A stretch of DNA of 64,000 nucleotides from Chryseobacterium sp. c4a (GCF_009900745.1 NZ_WXVU01000005.1:1-64000), one strand, 5' to 3'; counted from the first letter of the stretch, positions 37,500 to 47,145 are shown. The notes: a model not told the origin generated them from the letters alone. Numbers and translations are program-made.

Positions 37500-37722
37500 A
37501 TTAAGGTGTTGATTTGGGTTAATATCTACTGAAACCTACTTAGGAAGAAAAGAATCCAGCAATAAGAAGCATTCCGAATTGCGTAAATTCTGCTTTCATA
37601 TTAAGGTACTGTTTTGGGTAATTTTGTATTGAAACTTACTTGGGCAGAAGAGAGGCCAACAATAAAGCTAGCACTGAATTGTGTAAATTTTGTTTTCATA
37701 TTAAGGTGTGATTTTGGGTATG
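37500..37722 (-). repeat. Tandem 100-bp repeats of the gene's 5' end
   Basis: The ATG of the gene at 37499 is preceded by two further copies of its first ~90 bases with ATGs at 37599 and 37699, exactly 100 bases apart. The copy at 37699 encodes 32 residues (MKTKFTQFSASFIVGLSSAQ..., stop at 37603-37601). The copy at 37599 encodes 19 residues and stops at 37542-37540. The stop of the first is one base from the next ATG. Both small ORFs look like signal peptides. They are probably duplicated remnants, but they also sit on the mRNA as leader ORFs. Confidence 0.9.
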
Positions 37723-38299
37723 TCAAATATAACCTTTTTTTTTATAAAAAAATAAAATAATACCTTTATAATTAAATAAAATTAATTAATTTGTAATATT
37801 TTATTAAAATATATGGATTTTAAACAGGCTTGTAATGTTTTTAATCTCAGTGTTTTATATTTGGTTAAAGCTGTTTATGTCAAATTCTGACTAATTCTAT
37901 TTTTCTCTATAATAAGATGATTTTTTTTAGATATACAGATATTTGTATTCATTATTTTATTTCAATCGGGTTTAATGTATTGAAGATTATAACATAATGT
38001 ATTATACTTAAATATAAATGGTTATAAGTGAGTTTGATAAATTGTTTTAGGTCTAAAATATCCAGTTGAATTTTCTTGACATGCATGAGACTAAAATGTT
38101 TGCTTCATCGAATCAGTTTTGTTGATTCTCTTCTTTGCCTCCTTACCATAAAGCGAAATTATAAATAAACTTTGCGTTCATTCTTTTAATGCAAAAAACA
38201 GATCAAATAATTAAAAAATAGCATTTTTCTGCATTATTCTATGGGCTAATTTTGCTGCCATAAAGAGATTGGTTAAACTAGGAATAGATCGTATAGAAA
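37700..38299. other. AT-rich intergenic region
   Basis: 600 bases. It contains the TATATTTG box at 37724-37731 (minus strand) that probably drives the repeat-led transcript. The rest is very AT-rich with no gene recognised. Confidence 0.5.
37724..37731 (-). promoter_or_regulatory. -7 box upstream of the triplicated leader
   Basis: TATATTTG on the minus strand, 25 bases before the ATG of the first repeat copy, so all three copies would be on one transcript. Confidence 0.6.
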
Positions 38300-39271
38300 A
38301 TGGAAATGATGATAACAAAAATTACAGAAAATGATATAACAGAATTACAGGAGATCAGTAAAAAAACGTTCTCTGAAACCTTCTCTAAGGATAACGCAGA
38401 AGAAAGTATGGCGCAATATCTGGAAACAAGTTTTACCACAGAAAAGCTTCTTGCCGAACTCAACGACAGAAACTCCGAATTCTACTTTGCCAGGCTGAAT
38501 CATAAAGTCATAGGATATTTAAAACTCAACATGGGCTCATCGCAAACTGAAATGAAAAAAGATAATGCGCTTGAAATTGAAAGGATATATGTTTCTAAAG
38601 ATTTTCACGGAAAGAAAGTAGGGCAGGCTCTTTATGACAAAGCGATGGCCATAGCCACAGAAAAAAATGCAGATTATATTTGGCTGGGTGTTTGGGAAAA
38701 CAATTTAAAGGCTATTAGCTTTTATAAGAAAAATGGATTTAGAGAGTTTGATAGGCATATTTTCAGACTCGGAAATGAAGAACAGACCGATATTATGATG
38801 AAAATGAATTTAAAAAGCAACAAAATGAAAATTGAATTTTTTATAAAATCATTCGAAGAATTATCCACTATCGAACTCTACAACATATTAAAATTAAGAA
38901 GCGAAATATTTATTATAGAACAAAATTGTGTATATCAGGATATAGATGATAAAGATTTAAAATGCCACCACCTGATGTGTTTAGTCGATGGAAATCTGGC
39001 AGGGTATACCAGAATTGTTCCGCATGGTTTAACCTATGAAGATGCTTCAATTGGCCGTGTTGTGATTGGTACAGCGTATAGAGGACTGGGATTAGGAAAA
39101 CAGCTGATGGAACATTCTATCAAAGGCTGTCAGGATATCCTTAAGGAATCAAAAATCCGGATCAGCGCCCAGTTGTACCTGCTGAAATTTTACAATGCTC
39201 TAGGCTTTAAAGAAGTAGGAGATCCTTACGATGAAGATGGAATTCCGCATATAGAAATGGTTTTAAACTAG
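38300..39271 (+). CDS. Fused GNAT acetyltransferase and ElaA-like acetyltransferase
   Basis: 323 residues with two acetyltransferase domains. Residues 1-170 are a GNAT domain (IERIYVSKDFHGKKVGQALYDK is the acetyl-CoA loop; GVWENNLKAISFYKKNGF follows). Residues 176-323 start with Met and match ElaA (YNILKLRSEIFIIEQNCVYQDID, VVIGTAYRGLGLGKQLM). The join is a 5-residue linker (LKSNK) with an in-frame ATG at 38825 that could initiate the second domain alone. Separate genes are the usual form. Substrates unknown. Confidence 0.85.
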   Translation: MEMMITKITENDITELQEISKKTFSETFSKDNAEESMAQYLETSFTTEKLLAELNDRNSEFYFARLNHKVIGYLKLNMGSSQTEMKKDNALEIERIYVSKDFHGKKVGQALYDKAMAIATEKNADYIWLGVWENNLKAISFYKKNGFREFDRHIFRLGNEEQTDIMMKMNLKSNKMKIEFFIKSFEELSTIELYNILKLRSEIFIIEQNCVYQDIDDKDLKCHHLMCLVDGNLAGYTRIVPHGLTYEDASIGRVVIGTAYRGLGLGKQLMEHSIKGCQDILKESKIRISAQLYLLKFYNALGFKEVGDPYDEDGIPHIEMVLN

Positions 39272-40120
39272 TTCCAGAATATTTTTGAGAATCGGGTTAG
39301 GGTCGTCTTTTCGCCATTGGATGTACAAATCAGTAACAAAAGGAAGAGGTATAAAACGGATTCCGGTATTTTGATGAAGATGATAAGAATGTGGCAGAAT
39401 CGAAATGCCCAATCCGTTTTTAATTAATGAAATAATGGTAGATCCAAACTCACAACGAATATAAGAATCAAGATTGATGTTGTAAAAATTGAGAACTTCC
39501 TGAATCAGCAAATTGTAACTGCTGCCATCATCTCCTGTTGTCAGAAGAAATTTTTGTTCTTTCAATGTTTCTTCAGATATATCAGATAACGTTATAAAAT
39601 GATGATTTTCAGGAACCACTAAAGACAGATTTTCCTGATTTAATTTCTTTTCATTAATTCCAGAATACGTATTGATATCACGGGAAAATGCCAGATCTAT
39701 CTTGTAATTTTTAAGATACTCCTCCTGAATTTCATTAGTCAGTTGAAACAATTCCAGATTAAGAGTGGGAAAAGCCGCTGAAACCTTTTTTACAAAATCA
39801 GGTAAAACTGAAGAGGAAATAGAGTCGGGATGCGCAATTCTTATCGTTCCATATTCACCTAAATGAATTTGTCTGGCCAACTGATGAAAAGCCTCCATTT
39901 GACTAAGTTCATCGTTCCATTTTTCCTGCAAAAATTTTCCTGCCGGGGTAAGTTTCACATTTCGCTTATCACGGTAAAACAGCTGAACACCCAGTTCACT
40001 TTCTAAAGACTGAATGTTTCGGCTCAATGCAGACTGTGTAATATTCATTTTCGCAGATGTATTCCAGAAATGAAGTTCTTTTGCCAATGCCAGAAAATAT
40101 TTGAGCTGTTGTAGATCCAT
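39263..40120 (-). CDS. LysR-family transcriptional regulator
   Basis: 285 residues. N-terminal winged HTH (MDLQQLKYFLALAKELHFWN, ITQSALSRNIQSLESELGVQLFYRD) and a LysR substrate-binding domain with periplasmic-binding-like fold. Its stop overlaps that of the convergent GNAT fusion by 9 bases. Regulated target is not evident; the gene is divergent from the 40620 gene. Confidence 0.93.
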   Translation of the reverse strand: MDLQQLKYFLALAKELHFWNTSAKMNITQSALSRNIQSLESELGVQLFYRDKRNVKLTPAGKFLQEKWNDELSQMEAFHQLARQIHLGEYGTIRIAHPDSISSSVLPDFVKKVSAAFPTLNLELFQLTNEIQEEYLKNYKIDLAFSRDINTYSGINEKKLNQENLSLVVPENHHFITLSDISEETLKEQKFLLTTGDDGSSYNLLIQEVLNFYNINLDSYIRCEFGSTIISLIKNGLGISILPHSYHLHQNTGIRFIPLPFVTDLYIQWRKDDPNPILKNILELV

Positions 40121-40619
40121 TGATGCAAATTAATCATTAGTTAGACAAATTTAATAAGTAAATTGAATTAAACGGACATCAATAAAAGAAACTGTAAATT
40201 TTAAAAAAATCGAAATCAGGTATCAATACTGAGAAAGCATCACTTTTTAAAGTCGTGCTTTTTAATTGTTTATGAACTTACATAAAAATTTGTGGCTCAT
40301 GGAAAAAACTCGCATCTTTAGCCCATAACGTCATGCAGCGACAAGATGTTTACGGCTATTAAAGGAATAAGTTTTTGTTAATCCGAAAACTAAATATCTA
40401 TGAATTTTCAATCATCTCAAAGCATTGAAACAATGGATGTCATTTTCAAACAACAGAAATAACCGAAGTTGCTGGAATTAACAATTTTATAAAATATAAT
40501 CAAGCATATTCAGGTGTAGAGCGTTATAATTTTCTCTATATTTAGACGAGTGTATAAAAATGTGCTGTGTCTGCAATTTGCGGTCTACAGTATGCGGATA
40601 AACAAATATAAAAAGGACA
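40121..40619. other. Intergenic region with hairpin
   Basis: 499 bases between the divergent LysR gene and the membrane protein gene. An imperfect hairpin AAAGCATCAC-loop-GTCGTGCTTT near 40237-40262 looks like a terminator with no nearby upstream gene, so a lost gene is possible. No open frame above 40 residues is convincing. Confidence 0.4.
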
Positions 40620-41294
40620 ATGCCAATAAATCAATTACCTCCGGATGGAGGTATGTTATACAAAGAAACAGATATGGCTCATTTTTTTCCAGAGCCGTTA
40701 AATGCAATCACTGCTATATTATTTTTAGCCATAGCTATTTTTTGGACTCTTAAAATGAAGAGGAATTTTAAAAAATATCCTTTTTTAACCTACTGCCTGG
40801 TTTTATTATATATTGGTGCCATAGGGGGAACCATTTATCATGCATTCAGACAATGGCCGGTATTTATCATGATGGATTGGATGCCGATTATGGTATTGTG
40901 CTTTTCCGCCGGATTTTATTTTTTAGCGCAGAGTCTCAAATGGTACTATGCCGTTGTAATGGTTCTTGTATATGGGGTACTTACGTTAGGGCTGAGAAAT
41001 TGGATTTTGGTAGATAATCCTTCTCTTTTTATCAATGTAAACTATGCCATCATGGCTTCATTTGTACTTTTTTCGGTATTAAGTTATTTGATTTATACCC
41101 AATGGAAAGCTGGCAAATGGGTAGGCTTTGCTTTATTGTCGTTTGTTCTTGCACTCACTTTCTGCATCGTTGATAAATTGGACTGGTTGAGCTTTGGAAC
41201 ACACTTTTTATGGCATACCTTTGGAGCGATAGCCACATTCTGTATGTTTAATTATATTTATCTTACAAGGGATGTAATTAGAAAAAATAAGTAG
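40620..41294 (+). CDS. CREST-superfamily (alkaline ceramidase-like) membrane protein
   Basis: 224 residues with seven predicted hydrophobic segments. The CREST landmarks are seen: FPEPLNAITAILFL with the conserved Glu-x-x-Asn, GTIYHAF with a His, MMDWMPIM with an Asp, and FGTHFLWHTFGA with the His-x(3)-His pair. Such proteins are zinc-dependent membrane amidases or related receptors; ceramidase activity would suit sphingolipid-producing Bacteroidetes, but this is inference. Confidence 0.7.
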   Translation: MPINQLPPDGGMLYKETDMAHFFPEPLNAITAILFLAIAIFWTLKMKRNFKKYPFLTYCLVLLYIGAIGGTIYHAFRQWPVFIMMDWMPIMVLCFSAGFYFLAQSLKWYYAVVMVLVYGVLTLGLRNWILVDNPSLFINVNYAIMASFVLFSVLSYLIYTQWKAGKWVGFALLSFVLALTFCIVDKLDWLSFGTHFLWHTFGAIATFCMFNYIYLTRDVIRKNK

Positions 41295-41412
41295 TTTTTA
41301 TTTTCTTTAAAAAAAATGCATACATAAGTATCAATCCTTTTGTGTCTTTTGTGGTTTAATAAAAAAGTTTAAACAGTTTTTTTATGAAATTCACAGCTTA
41401 ATTCTTTTAATA

Positions 41413-41441
41413 TTGAAAGAAAGATGATTTACTTATATTTG
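41413..41441 (+). promoter_or_regulatory. Promoter of the PIG-L/SSS operon
   Basis: TTG (41413-41415), 18 bases, TATATTTG (41434-41441), 19 bases before the ATG. Confidence 0.8.
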
Positions 41442-41460
41442 CCGTGCAAAGCAAATCTAA

Positions 41461-43965
41461 ATGTTCAAAAAAGTAATTACTATATTTATCCTTAGCTTGT
41501 ATACGGGTTTTTGTTCGGCCCAACAGGTTCGGCCTTCCAAATCATCTGAAATTTATCGCGAACTTAAAACCCTTAAAAAGCTCCCTAAAGTTTTATATCT
41601 TGCAGCTCATCCTGATGATGAAAACACAGGGTTACTCTCCTGGTTAATCAACGATCAAAATGTAGAAACGGGCTATTTGTCTTTAACAAGAGGGGATGGC
41701 GGTCAGAATTTATTAGGTACAGAACAGGGGGCTGCATTGGGATTAATTAGAACACATGAACTTTTAGAAGCAAGAAAGTTAGATGGAGCTCAACAGTTTT
41801 TTACCCGTGCAATTGATTTCGGGTTCTCTAAAAATACGACCGATACCTTTAAACAATGGGATGCAGACAGCATTACAGCGGATGTAGTTTGGGTCATTCG
41901 TAAATTTCGTCCTGATGTAATCATTTGTCGTTTTCCTCCTAATGCGGCAGCAGGCCACGGACAACATGCAGCTTCGGCCGTGGTTGCAGAAAAGGCTTTT
42001 AAGTTAGCAGGTGATAAAAATGCTTTTCCAGATCAATTAAAATATGTGAATGTATGGCAGCCAAAACGCGTATTGTGGAATACTTTCCGATTTGGAGGAG
42101 TGAATACTACGGCTGAAAATCAACTGAAAGTTACCGTTGGGCAATATGATGCACAACTGGGAATGGGCTATGGTGAATTGGCGGGATTAAGCAGAAGTTT
42201 ACATAAAAGTCAAGGTGCGGGAACGCAATCGGTAGCCGGCATCAGAACTGAATATTTTGCCCATGTTATTGGCGAGCCGGCAAAAGAAACACTTTTCGAT
42301 GGAGTCACAAAAACCTGGACTTCCCAAGGAAATACTGATATTGACCAGTCATTAGATACAATTATTTCTACTTTCAATTTTAATAATCCGGATCTTGGCC
42401 TGCCTGCTTTGCTGGCTTTAAGAAAAAAGGTTGTAGCGTTAAAGGATGGGGACCTGAAAAGGGATAAACTTAAATCTCTTGACCAAATCATTTTAAGCTG
42501 TGCCGGATTTATGGGTGAAGTGGTTACCAATCAGGCTGAAGCTGTTGCCGGAGAGCATTACAATTTCAGATTAAATTTGGTTTCAAGAGCAACAAATCCT
42601 ATCGTTTTAGACCATGTAAAATGGTTAGACCAGTCAGAAAGCTTCAATAGAAAGCTAGCCAAAGATTCTTTAATTACCATTGAACATAAAATTCAGATTC
42701 CTGCAGAGGCAGCACTCACAGAACCTTACTGGTTAGCAAAACCAGCCAAGAATGCAGCCACTTTCTCAGTTCCGGATGAGACTTTAGTTGGTTTGCCTGA
42801 GGCAGAATCACCACTGAATGTTTGGGTTGGTTTAAAAATAGATTCCGAAAATTTTGAGGTTAAACTTCCTTTATCTTTCAAGAAATTAGATCCGGTGCGT
42901 GGGGATGTCGTAGAAGCTTTGCGTATTGTTCCGGCAATAGAACTGAAATTTACACAGCCCTTGTATGTGGTCAAAGAAAATGAAGATCTACATTTGAGTT
43001 TAAATGTTAAGGTTAATTCTAACAAACAATTCAATAAAGGTATTCTAAACCTGATGTATCATGGAGAAAGATTAGGCAGTGCTGATATAAATTCGATCAA
43101 TGGAAAAGATACGACCATCGATTATGTTATTCCAAAAACTAAGCTGAGCACAATAAATTCATCTCGTTTGCAATTGGATGCCAATTTTGTTGCAGACGGA
43201 GTTACTTATAATAAAAAACAAATATTAATTCAGTACCCGCATTTACCTTCCTTACAATATTTTACACCTGCAACAGTAACCATTATGAAAGGCGATATTC
43301 AGTCGAAGGTTAAAAAAGTGGGCTATATAGAAGGTGCAGGTGATTTTATTCCCGAGTTCCTACGCATTGCAGGTATTCAGGTTGATATTCTGAAAGACGA
43401 AGATTTTTATGGCAACATAGATCAATCCGGCGGAAACGGTAATCAAAATAAACTCTCTCAATATGATGCCATCGTATTGGGTGTTCGTGCCAATAATACA
43501 GAGAAAAAGCTGGGTCGCTGGATGCCTTTCTTATGGTCTTATGCAAAAACCGGAGGAAATCTTGTGATGCAGTACAACACCAATCAGGATACAACCGTTG
43601 ATCAATTGGGAATGTATAATTTCAGCATTGCCAATAAGCGGGTTACAGAAGAAAATGCTGCGGTTACATTTTTAAATCCAAATCATAAATTACTGAACTT
43701 TCCGAATAAAATTACTGCGGATGACTTTAAAGGCTGGGTGCAGGAGCGTGGTGCTTATTTCCCTGCTCAATGGGATGCCGGGTATGAACCGCTTTTTGAA
43801 ATGCACGATACGGATGAAGAACCTTTAAAAGGATCAACTTTATATGCCAAATACGGGAAGGGTAATTTTATTTATACTCCATTGGCATTTTTCAGACAGC
43901 TGCCTGCAGGAAATGTGGGGGCAGCGCGTTTATTTTTAAACTTTTTATCCGCACAAAAAAACTGA
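41461..43965 (+). CDS. PIG-L (LmbE-like) deacetylase, large secreted form
   Basis: 834 residues with signal peptide (GFCSAQ, residue 21). Residues 45-230 carry the PIG-L motif AAHPDDENTGLL and a late His-rich segment AAGHGQHAASA that binds zinc. C-terminal half (about 500-830) is a beta-rich domain plus a Rossmann-like segment (YDAIVLGVRANNTEKK). Such large PIG-L proteins in Bacteroidetes are likely N-acetyl sugar deacetylases. Its stop overlaps the start of a tiny membrane peptide, which in turn overlaps an SSS symporter; the three form a coupled operon. Confidence 0.88.
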   Translation: MFKKVITIFILSLYTGFCSAQQVRPSKSSEIYRELKTLKKLPKVLYLAAHPDDENTGLLSWLINDQNVETGYLSLTRGDGGQNLLGTEQGAALGLIRTHELLEARKLDGAQQFFTRAIDFGFSKNTTDTFKQWDADSITADVVWVIRKFRPDVIICRFPPNAAAGHGQHAASAVVAEKAFKLAGDKNAFPDQLKYVNVWQPKRVLWNTFRFGGVNTTAENQLKVTVGQYDAQLGMGYGELAGLSRSLHKSQGAGTQSVAGIRTEYFAHVIGEPAKETLFDGVTKTWTSQGNTDIDQSLDTIISTFNFNNPDLGLPALLALRKKVVALKDGDLKRDKLKSLDQIILSCAGFMGEVVTNQAEAVAGEHYNFRLNLVSRATNPIVLDHVKWLDQSESFNRKLAKDSLITIEHKIQIPAEAALTEPYWLAKPAKNAATFSVPDETLVGLPEAESPLNVWVGLKIDSENFEVKLPLSFKKLDPVRGDVVEALRIVPAIELKFTQPLYVVKENEDLHLSLNVKVNSNKQFNKGILNLMYHGERLGSADINSINGKDTTIDYVIPKTKLSTINSSRLQLDANFVADGVTYNKKQILIQYPHLPSLQYFTPATVTIMKGDIQSKVKKVGYIEGAGDFIPEFLRIAGIQVDILKDEDFYGNIDQSGGNGNQNKLSQYDAIVLGVRANNTEKKLGRWMPFLWSYAKTGGNLVMQYNTNQDTTVDQLGMYNFSIANKRVTEENAAVTFLNPNHKLLNFPNKITADDFKGWVQERGAYFPAQWDAGYEPLFEMHDTDEEPLKGSTLYAKYGKGNFIYTPLAFFRQLPAGNVGAARLFLNFLSAQKN

Positions 43966-44069
43966 TGAACAAGCAACTTAAAAATTGGAATATCTGGTAC
44001 ATACTATTAGCCGTTGCGTTAGTATTGCAGATCGCATTTTATTATTGGTTTACTAAATTCTGGGCATGA
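43965..44069 (+). CDS. 34-residue single-pass membrane peptide between PIG-L and SSS genes
   Basis: ATG at 43965 shares a base with the TGA of the PIG-L gene, and its TGA (44067-44069) overlaps the ATG of the symporter (44066). The peptide has one hydrophobic helix, WYILLAVALVLQIAFYYWF, with basic residues before it and an aromatic belt. This is translational coupling in both directions, so it is very unlikely to be chance. A small accessory subunit of the symporter is a plausible role (some SSS carriers have small partners), but no family is recognised. Confidence 0.8.
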   Translation: MNKQLKNWNIWYILLAVALVLQIAFYYWFTKFWA

Positions 44070-45757
44070 GTACTATAGATTGGACAGTTTTAATTTTTAC
44101 ACTTGTTGCAGTGGTGGTTTACGGCGTATTGATCGGACGTGGCCAAAAAAGCAACGAATCCTACCTGAAAGCAGATAATAAAATGCCTTGGTATATTGTG
44201 CTTTTAGGGATTATGGCTACCCAGGCGAGTGCCATTACATTTCTTTCAGCACCAGGCCAGGCGTATACAGATGGGATGCGTTTCGTTCAATATTATTTTG
44301 GTTTGCCTTTGGCAATGATTGTGATCTGTATTACTTTCATCCCGATTTTTCAGCGCTTAAATGTTTATACTGCCTATGAATATCTAGAAAACCGTTTTGA
44401 TAAGAAAACAAGAGTTCTTACTTCACTGCTCTTTCTTTTTTCCAGAGGATTATCAACGGGAATCAGTATTTATGCTCCGAGTATCATCCTGTCAAGTGTT
44501 TTAGACTGGAATATTTATTTAACGAATGTCTTAACAGGAGGTATTCTGTTGATTTATACCTATGTTGGTGGTGCAAAAGCGATCGCCCACACTCAAAAAT
44601 TACAGTTTCTCATTATTCTGGGAACCATGGCGTTTACAGGATATCTGCTTATTCAGAATATGCCGAATGGAATTGGTTTTAACGATGCGCTTTATCTGGC
44701 CGGAAAATCCGGAAAGCTTAATGTTATCACTACAGAATTCAATTGGAAAGACAAATACAATATCTGGAGTGGATTAATTGGTGGTTTTTTTCTGGCATTA
44801 TCTTACTTTGGTACTGACCAGAGTCAGGTTGGGAGGTATATTACAGCGAAGGACAATACCAATGCAAAAATGGGCTTACTGCTGAACGGATTGGTTAAAA
44901 TTCCGATGCAGTTTGCGATTCTCCTTATTGGGGCTTTACTTTTTGCTTTCTTTTCTCTAAAACCTGCTCCAATTTACTTTAATGAACGCTCTTATCAATA
45001 TTTAAAGGAAACAAAACCTGAACAGGCTGCGGTTTTTGAAAAAGAACATCAGGATCTGCAACTCAAATTCAATGCAGAATCGAAAGAAATTTTAAAGCTG
45101 AAAGAGACTCATTCGCCCGAGCTCAATAAAACGATTCAGGATTTTAAGAATACACAAACTGAGGTAAAAGCACTTCACGGCAGGGTAGAGGAAGCGATTA
45201 ATCAATCCAACTACAATGCTGAGAAGACGGATACCAATTATATTTTCTTGTATTTCGTAAAAAATACATTACCTGTAGGAATGATTGGGCTACTGTTTGC
45301 TGTCATTTTTCTGGCCAGCTGGGGTTCTATTTCCGCAGCGTTGAATTCCCTTGCCGCCTGCTCTTTAAAAGATGTTCATTTGATATTTAAAAAAGAAATT
45401 CCGGATGATGCCACTGAATTGAAGTATAGCCGCCTGCACACTTTAGCCTGGGGCATTTTCTCAATCGGTGTTGCAATGTTTGCTACGCAGATGGGTTCTC
45501 TTATTGAAGCGGTTAATGTATTAGGATCTCTTTTTTACGGCCCGATATTGGGGATTTTTCTTGTCGCCTTTTACTATAAAAAGATCACCGGTTCAAACGT
45601 ATTTATTGCTGCCATTTTATCAGAAATTACAGTAATTGCCGTTTATCAGTTTGATATCGTTTCTTTCCTTTGGCTTAATGTAATAGGGGCGGCGGCAGTC
45701 ATCATTTTTTCTGCAATGGGTGTATTGTTTTATAAGCCGAAAGAAGTAAATTCGTAA
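44066..45757 (+). CDS. Sodium:solute symporter (SSS family)
   Basis: 563 residues with 13-14 hydrophobic segments. Landmarks: GIMATQASAITFLSAPGQAY, FFLALSYFGTDQSQVGRYITAKD with the SSS signature, and SWGSISAALNSLAACSLKDVH. Residues about 315-400 form a charged insertion between helices. It carries a sugar or sugar acid coupled to sodium, probably the product made available by the PIG-L enzyme. It is the third gene of the coupled operon. Confidence 0.92.
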   Translation: MSTIDWTVLIFTLVAVVVYGVLIGRGQKSNESYLKADNKMPWYIVLLGIMATQASAITFLSAPGQAYTDGMRFVQYYFGLPLAMIVICITFIPIFQRLNVYTAYEYLENRFDKKTRVLTSLLFLFSRGLSTGISIYAPSIILSSVLDWNIYLTNVLTGGILLIYTYVGGAKAIAHTQKLQFLIILGTMAFTGYLLIQNMPNGIGFNDALYLAGKSGKLNVITTEFNWKDKYNIWSGLIGGFFLALSYFGTDQSQVGRYITAKDNTNAKMGLLLNGLVKIPMQFAILLIGALLFAFFSLKPAPIYFNERSYQYLKETKPEQAAVFEKEHQDLQLKFNAESKEILKLKETHSPELNKTIQDFKNTQTEVKALHGRVEEAINQSNYNAEKTDTNYIFLYFVKNTLPVGMIGLLFAVIFLASWGSISAALNSLAACSLKDVHLIFKKEIPDDATELKYSRLHTLAWGIFSIGVAMFATQMGSLIEAVNVLGSLFYGPILGIFLVAFYYKKITGSNVFIAAILSEITVIAVYQFDIVSFLWLNVIGAAAVIIFSAMGVLFYKPKEVNS

Positions 45758-45792
45758 ACAAAAAATAATAAAAACAAATAAATAAAAATAGT

Positions 45793-46311
45793 ATGAAAAC
45801 AATGATTAAATCCGTTACCGTAGTTATGGCTGCCATGACGATTTCAGTAAATGCTTTTGCTCAGGAAGCTAAAAAACCAGCTAGCCCTCCAGCTACTGCA
45901 ACGGGAAAAATTAAAGATGCAACCATTACCATTGCTTATAGCAGCCCTTCTGTTAAAGGACGTACAATTTGGGGCGGATTAGAAGCTTATGATAAAGTTT
46001 GGCGTGCGGGTGCCAATGAAGCCACTACTTTCGAAACAGATAAAGACATTACCGTTCAGGGTAAAAAACTGGCTAAAGGTAAATATAGCTTTTTCTTAAT
46101 CCCTAAAGAGAGCGGAACATGGACTGCGATTTTTAATAAAGAGCCAAAACAATGGGGCGCTTATAAATACGAAGAAGCTAAAGATGCTTTACGTGTGGAT
46201 GTAAAAACAAAAGCTTTACCAGCAACACAGGAAGCTTTAGTGTATAAAATAAATAATAATGGATTTACAATGGATTGGGATAAGATCTCAGTTCCTGTAG
46301 AGATCAAATAA
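45793..46311 (+). CDS. DUF2911 protein
   Basis: 172 residues with a signal peptide (SVNAFAQ, residue 24). DUF2911 landmarks: [34 protein letters not shown] and [21 protein letters not shown]. Exported, unknown function; 35 bases after the symporter, so it may be the last gene of the operon. A terminator follows. Confidence 0.9.
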   Translation: MKTMIKSVTVVMAAMTISVNAFAQEAKKPASPPATATGKIKDATITIAYSSPSVKGRTIWGGLEAYDKVWRAGANEATTFETDKDITVQGKKLAKGKYSFFLIPKESGTWTAIFNKEPKQWGAYKYEEAKDALRVDVKTKALPATQEALVYKINNNGFTMDWDKISVPVEIK

Positions 46312-46330
46312 ATGTAAATAGAAGAATTTA

Positions 46331-46352
46331 AAATCCCGCATTAGCGGGATTT
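46331..46352 (+). terminator. Terminator of the PIG-L/SSS/DUF2911 operon
   Basis: AAATCCCGC-loop-GCGGGATTT, followed by a T-run, 20 bases after the DUF2911 stop. Confidence 0.9.
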
Positions 46353-46410
46353 TTTTCTTTAATATTACTAAAAAGTCTTTCCAAGATATGTTTCTACTTC
46401 CTTGTTAAGC

Positions 46411-46640
46411 ATTATGTTGTTTCTAACCATTTTAAAATTGCTTGGGTAGTTTCTTCTGGCTTTTCTTGTTGAATCCAATGGCTACAATCCAGACTCATAA
46501 TATCCAAATTAGGAATGGTATTTTTTTAGATGTTCACCATTATCATAAGAGTCGGTTGGTGAATGATTGGAAATATATCCGCCACTAAGTGCCAGTTTCT
46601 ATCAAGGTTTTTGTACCAATCTATATTTTGGTATTTTAAG
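46411..46640 (-). pseudogene. Scar of an alpha/beta hydrolase C-terminus
   Basis: The minus strand shows close similarity to the 3' end of the epoxide hydrolase-like gene at 54360, including the equivalents of NRSILKWL, GHWIQQEKPE and the MADVKPIIHQPTLMIYGEQ region. About 35 bases are lost in the middle and the frame is broken. Only the last ~75 codons remain. Confidence 0.8.
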
Positions 46641-46671
46641 AACTGGAAATGGATTAAAAGTATCCTTAAAA

Positions 46672-46701
46672 AAAGCGCCACTTGTTTTAAAGTGGCGCTT
46701 T
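46672..46701 (-). terminator. Terminator of the XRE regulator
   Basis: AAAGCGCCACTT-loop-AAGTGGCGCTTT, a 12-pair stem located 64 bases after the stop at 46765 on the minus strand. Confidence 0.75.
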
Positions 46702-46764
46702 CTAGCTTTTTATAAAAATTAAATTTCTGTCAATAACAGCTTAAAAAAAAATCTATGCAAAATT

Positions 46765-47037
46765 CTAAATACTCTCCTGCAAACTGAGCGCTTTTAGTTG
46801 TAGTTTTAAGATTTCTATTTTTTTTTGTATGACAAGATATTGATTAGTAGATTCTTCAAAAATTTCTTCTACAGAAACATCTAGTAACCTAGCAATATCT
46901 TTCCATTCTTGATCTGAAATTTTAATTTTTCCTGTTTCTCTTTTTTGATACTGAGTCTGACTTATTTTAAGGTAAGTTGCAATATCTGCCTGCGTCATTT
47001 TTTTTGCTTTTCTTACAGCAATTAGCTTTCTATTCAT
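46765..47037 (-). CDS. XRE-family regulator, divergent from the RiPP operon
   Basis: 90 residues. N-terminal HTH (AVRKAKKMTQADIATYLKISQTQYQKRETGKIKISDQEW) and a short helical tail (EILKLQLKALSLQ). It is divergent from the precursor peptide gene with 240 bases between them, so it could regulate the RiPP operon. That is inferred from position. Confidence 0.85.
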   Translation of the reverse strand: MNRKLIAVRKAKKMTQADIATYLKISQTQYQKRETGKIKISDQEWKDIARLLDVSVEEIFEESTNQYLVIQKKIEILKLQLKALSLQESI

Positions 47038-47145
47038 GGTTTCGTGAAAAGTTTAGTAAAACGAAAGTATACAATTTTTTTTAAACACAAAATAATAGGC
47101 TATAAAAAGCTATAATTTTTACTTTCTTGTGTGAATTATGTGTGA

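Noticed and set aside
37500..37722. CRISPR-like array because of regular spacing
   Set aside because: The repeat is a coding 5' end with continuous similarity along the whole 100-bp unit, with no repeat-spacer pattern.
40550..40753. 67-residue plus-strand frame
   Set aside because: Shadow of the CREST-like membrane gene in another frame.
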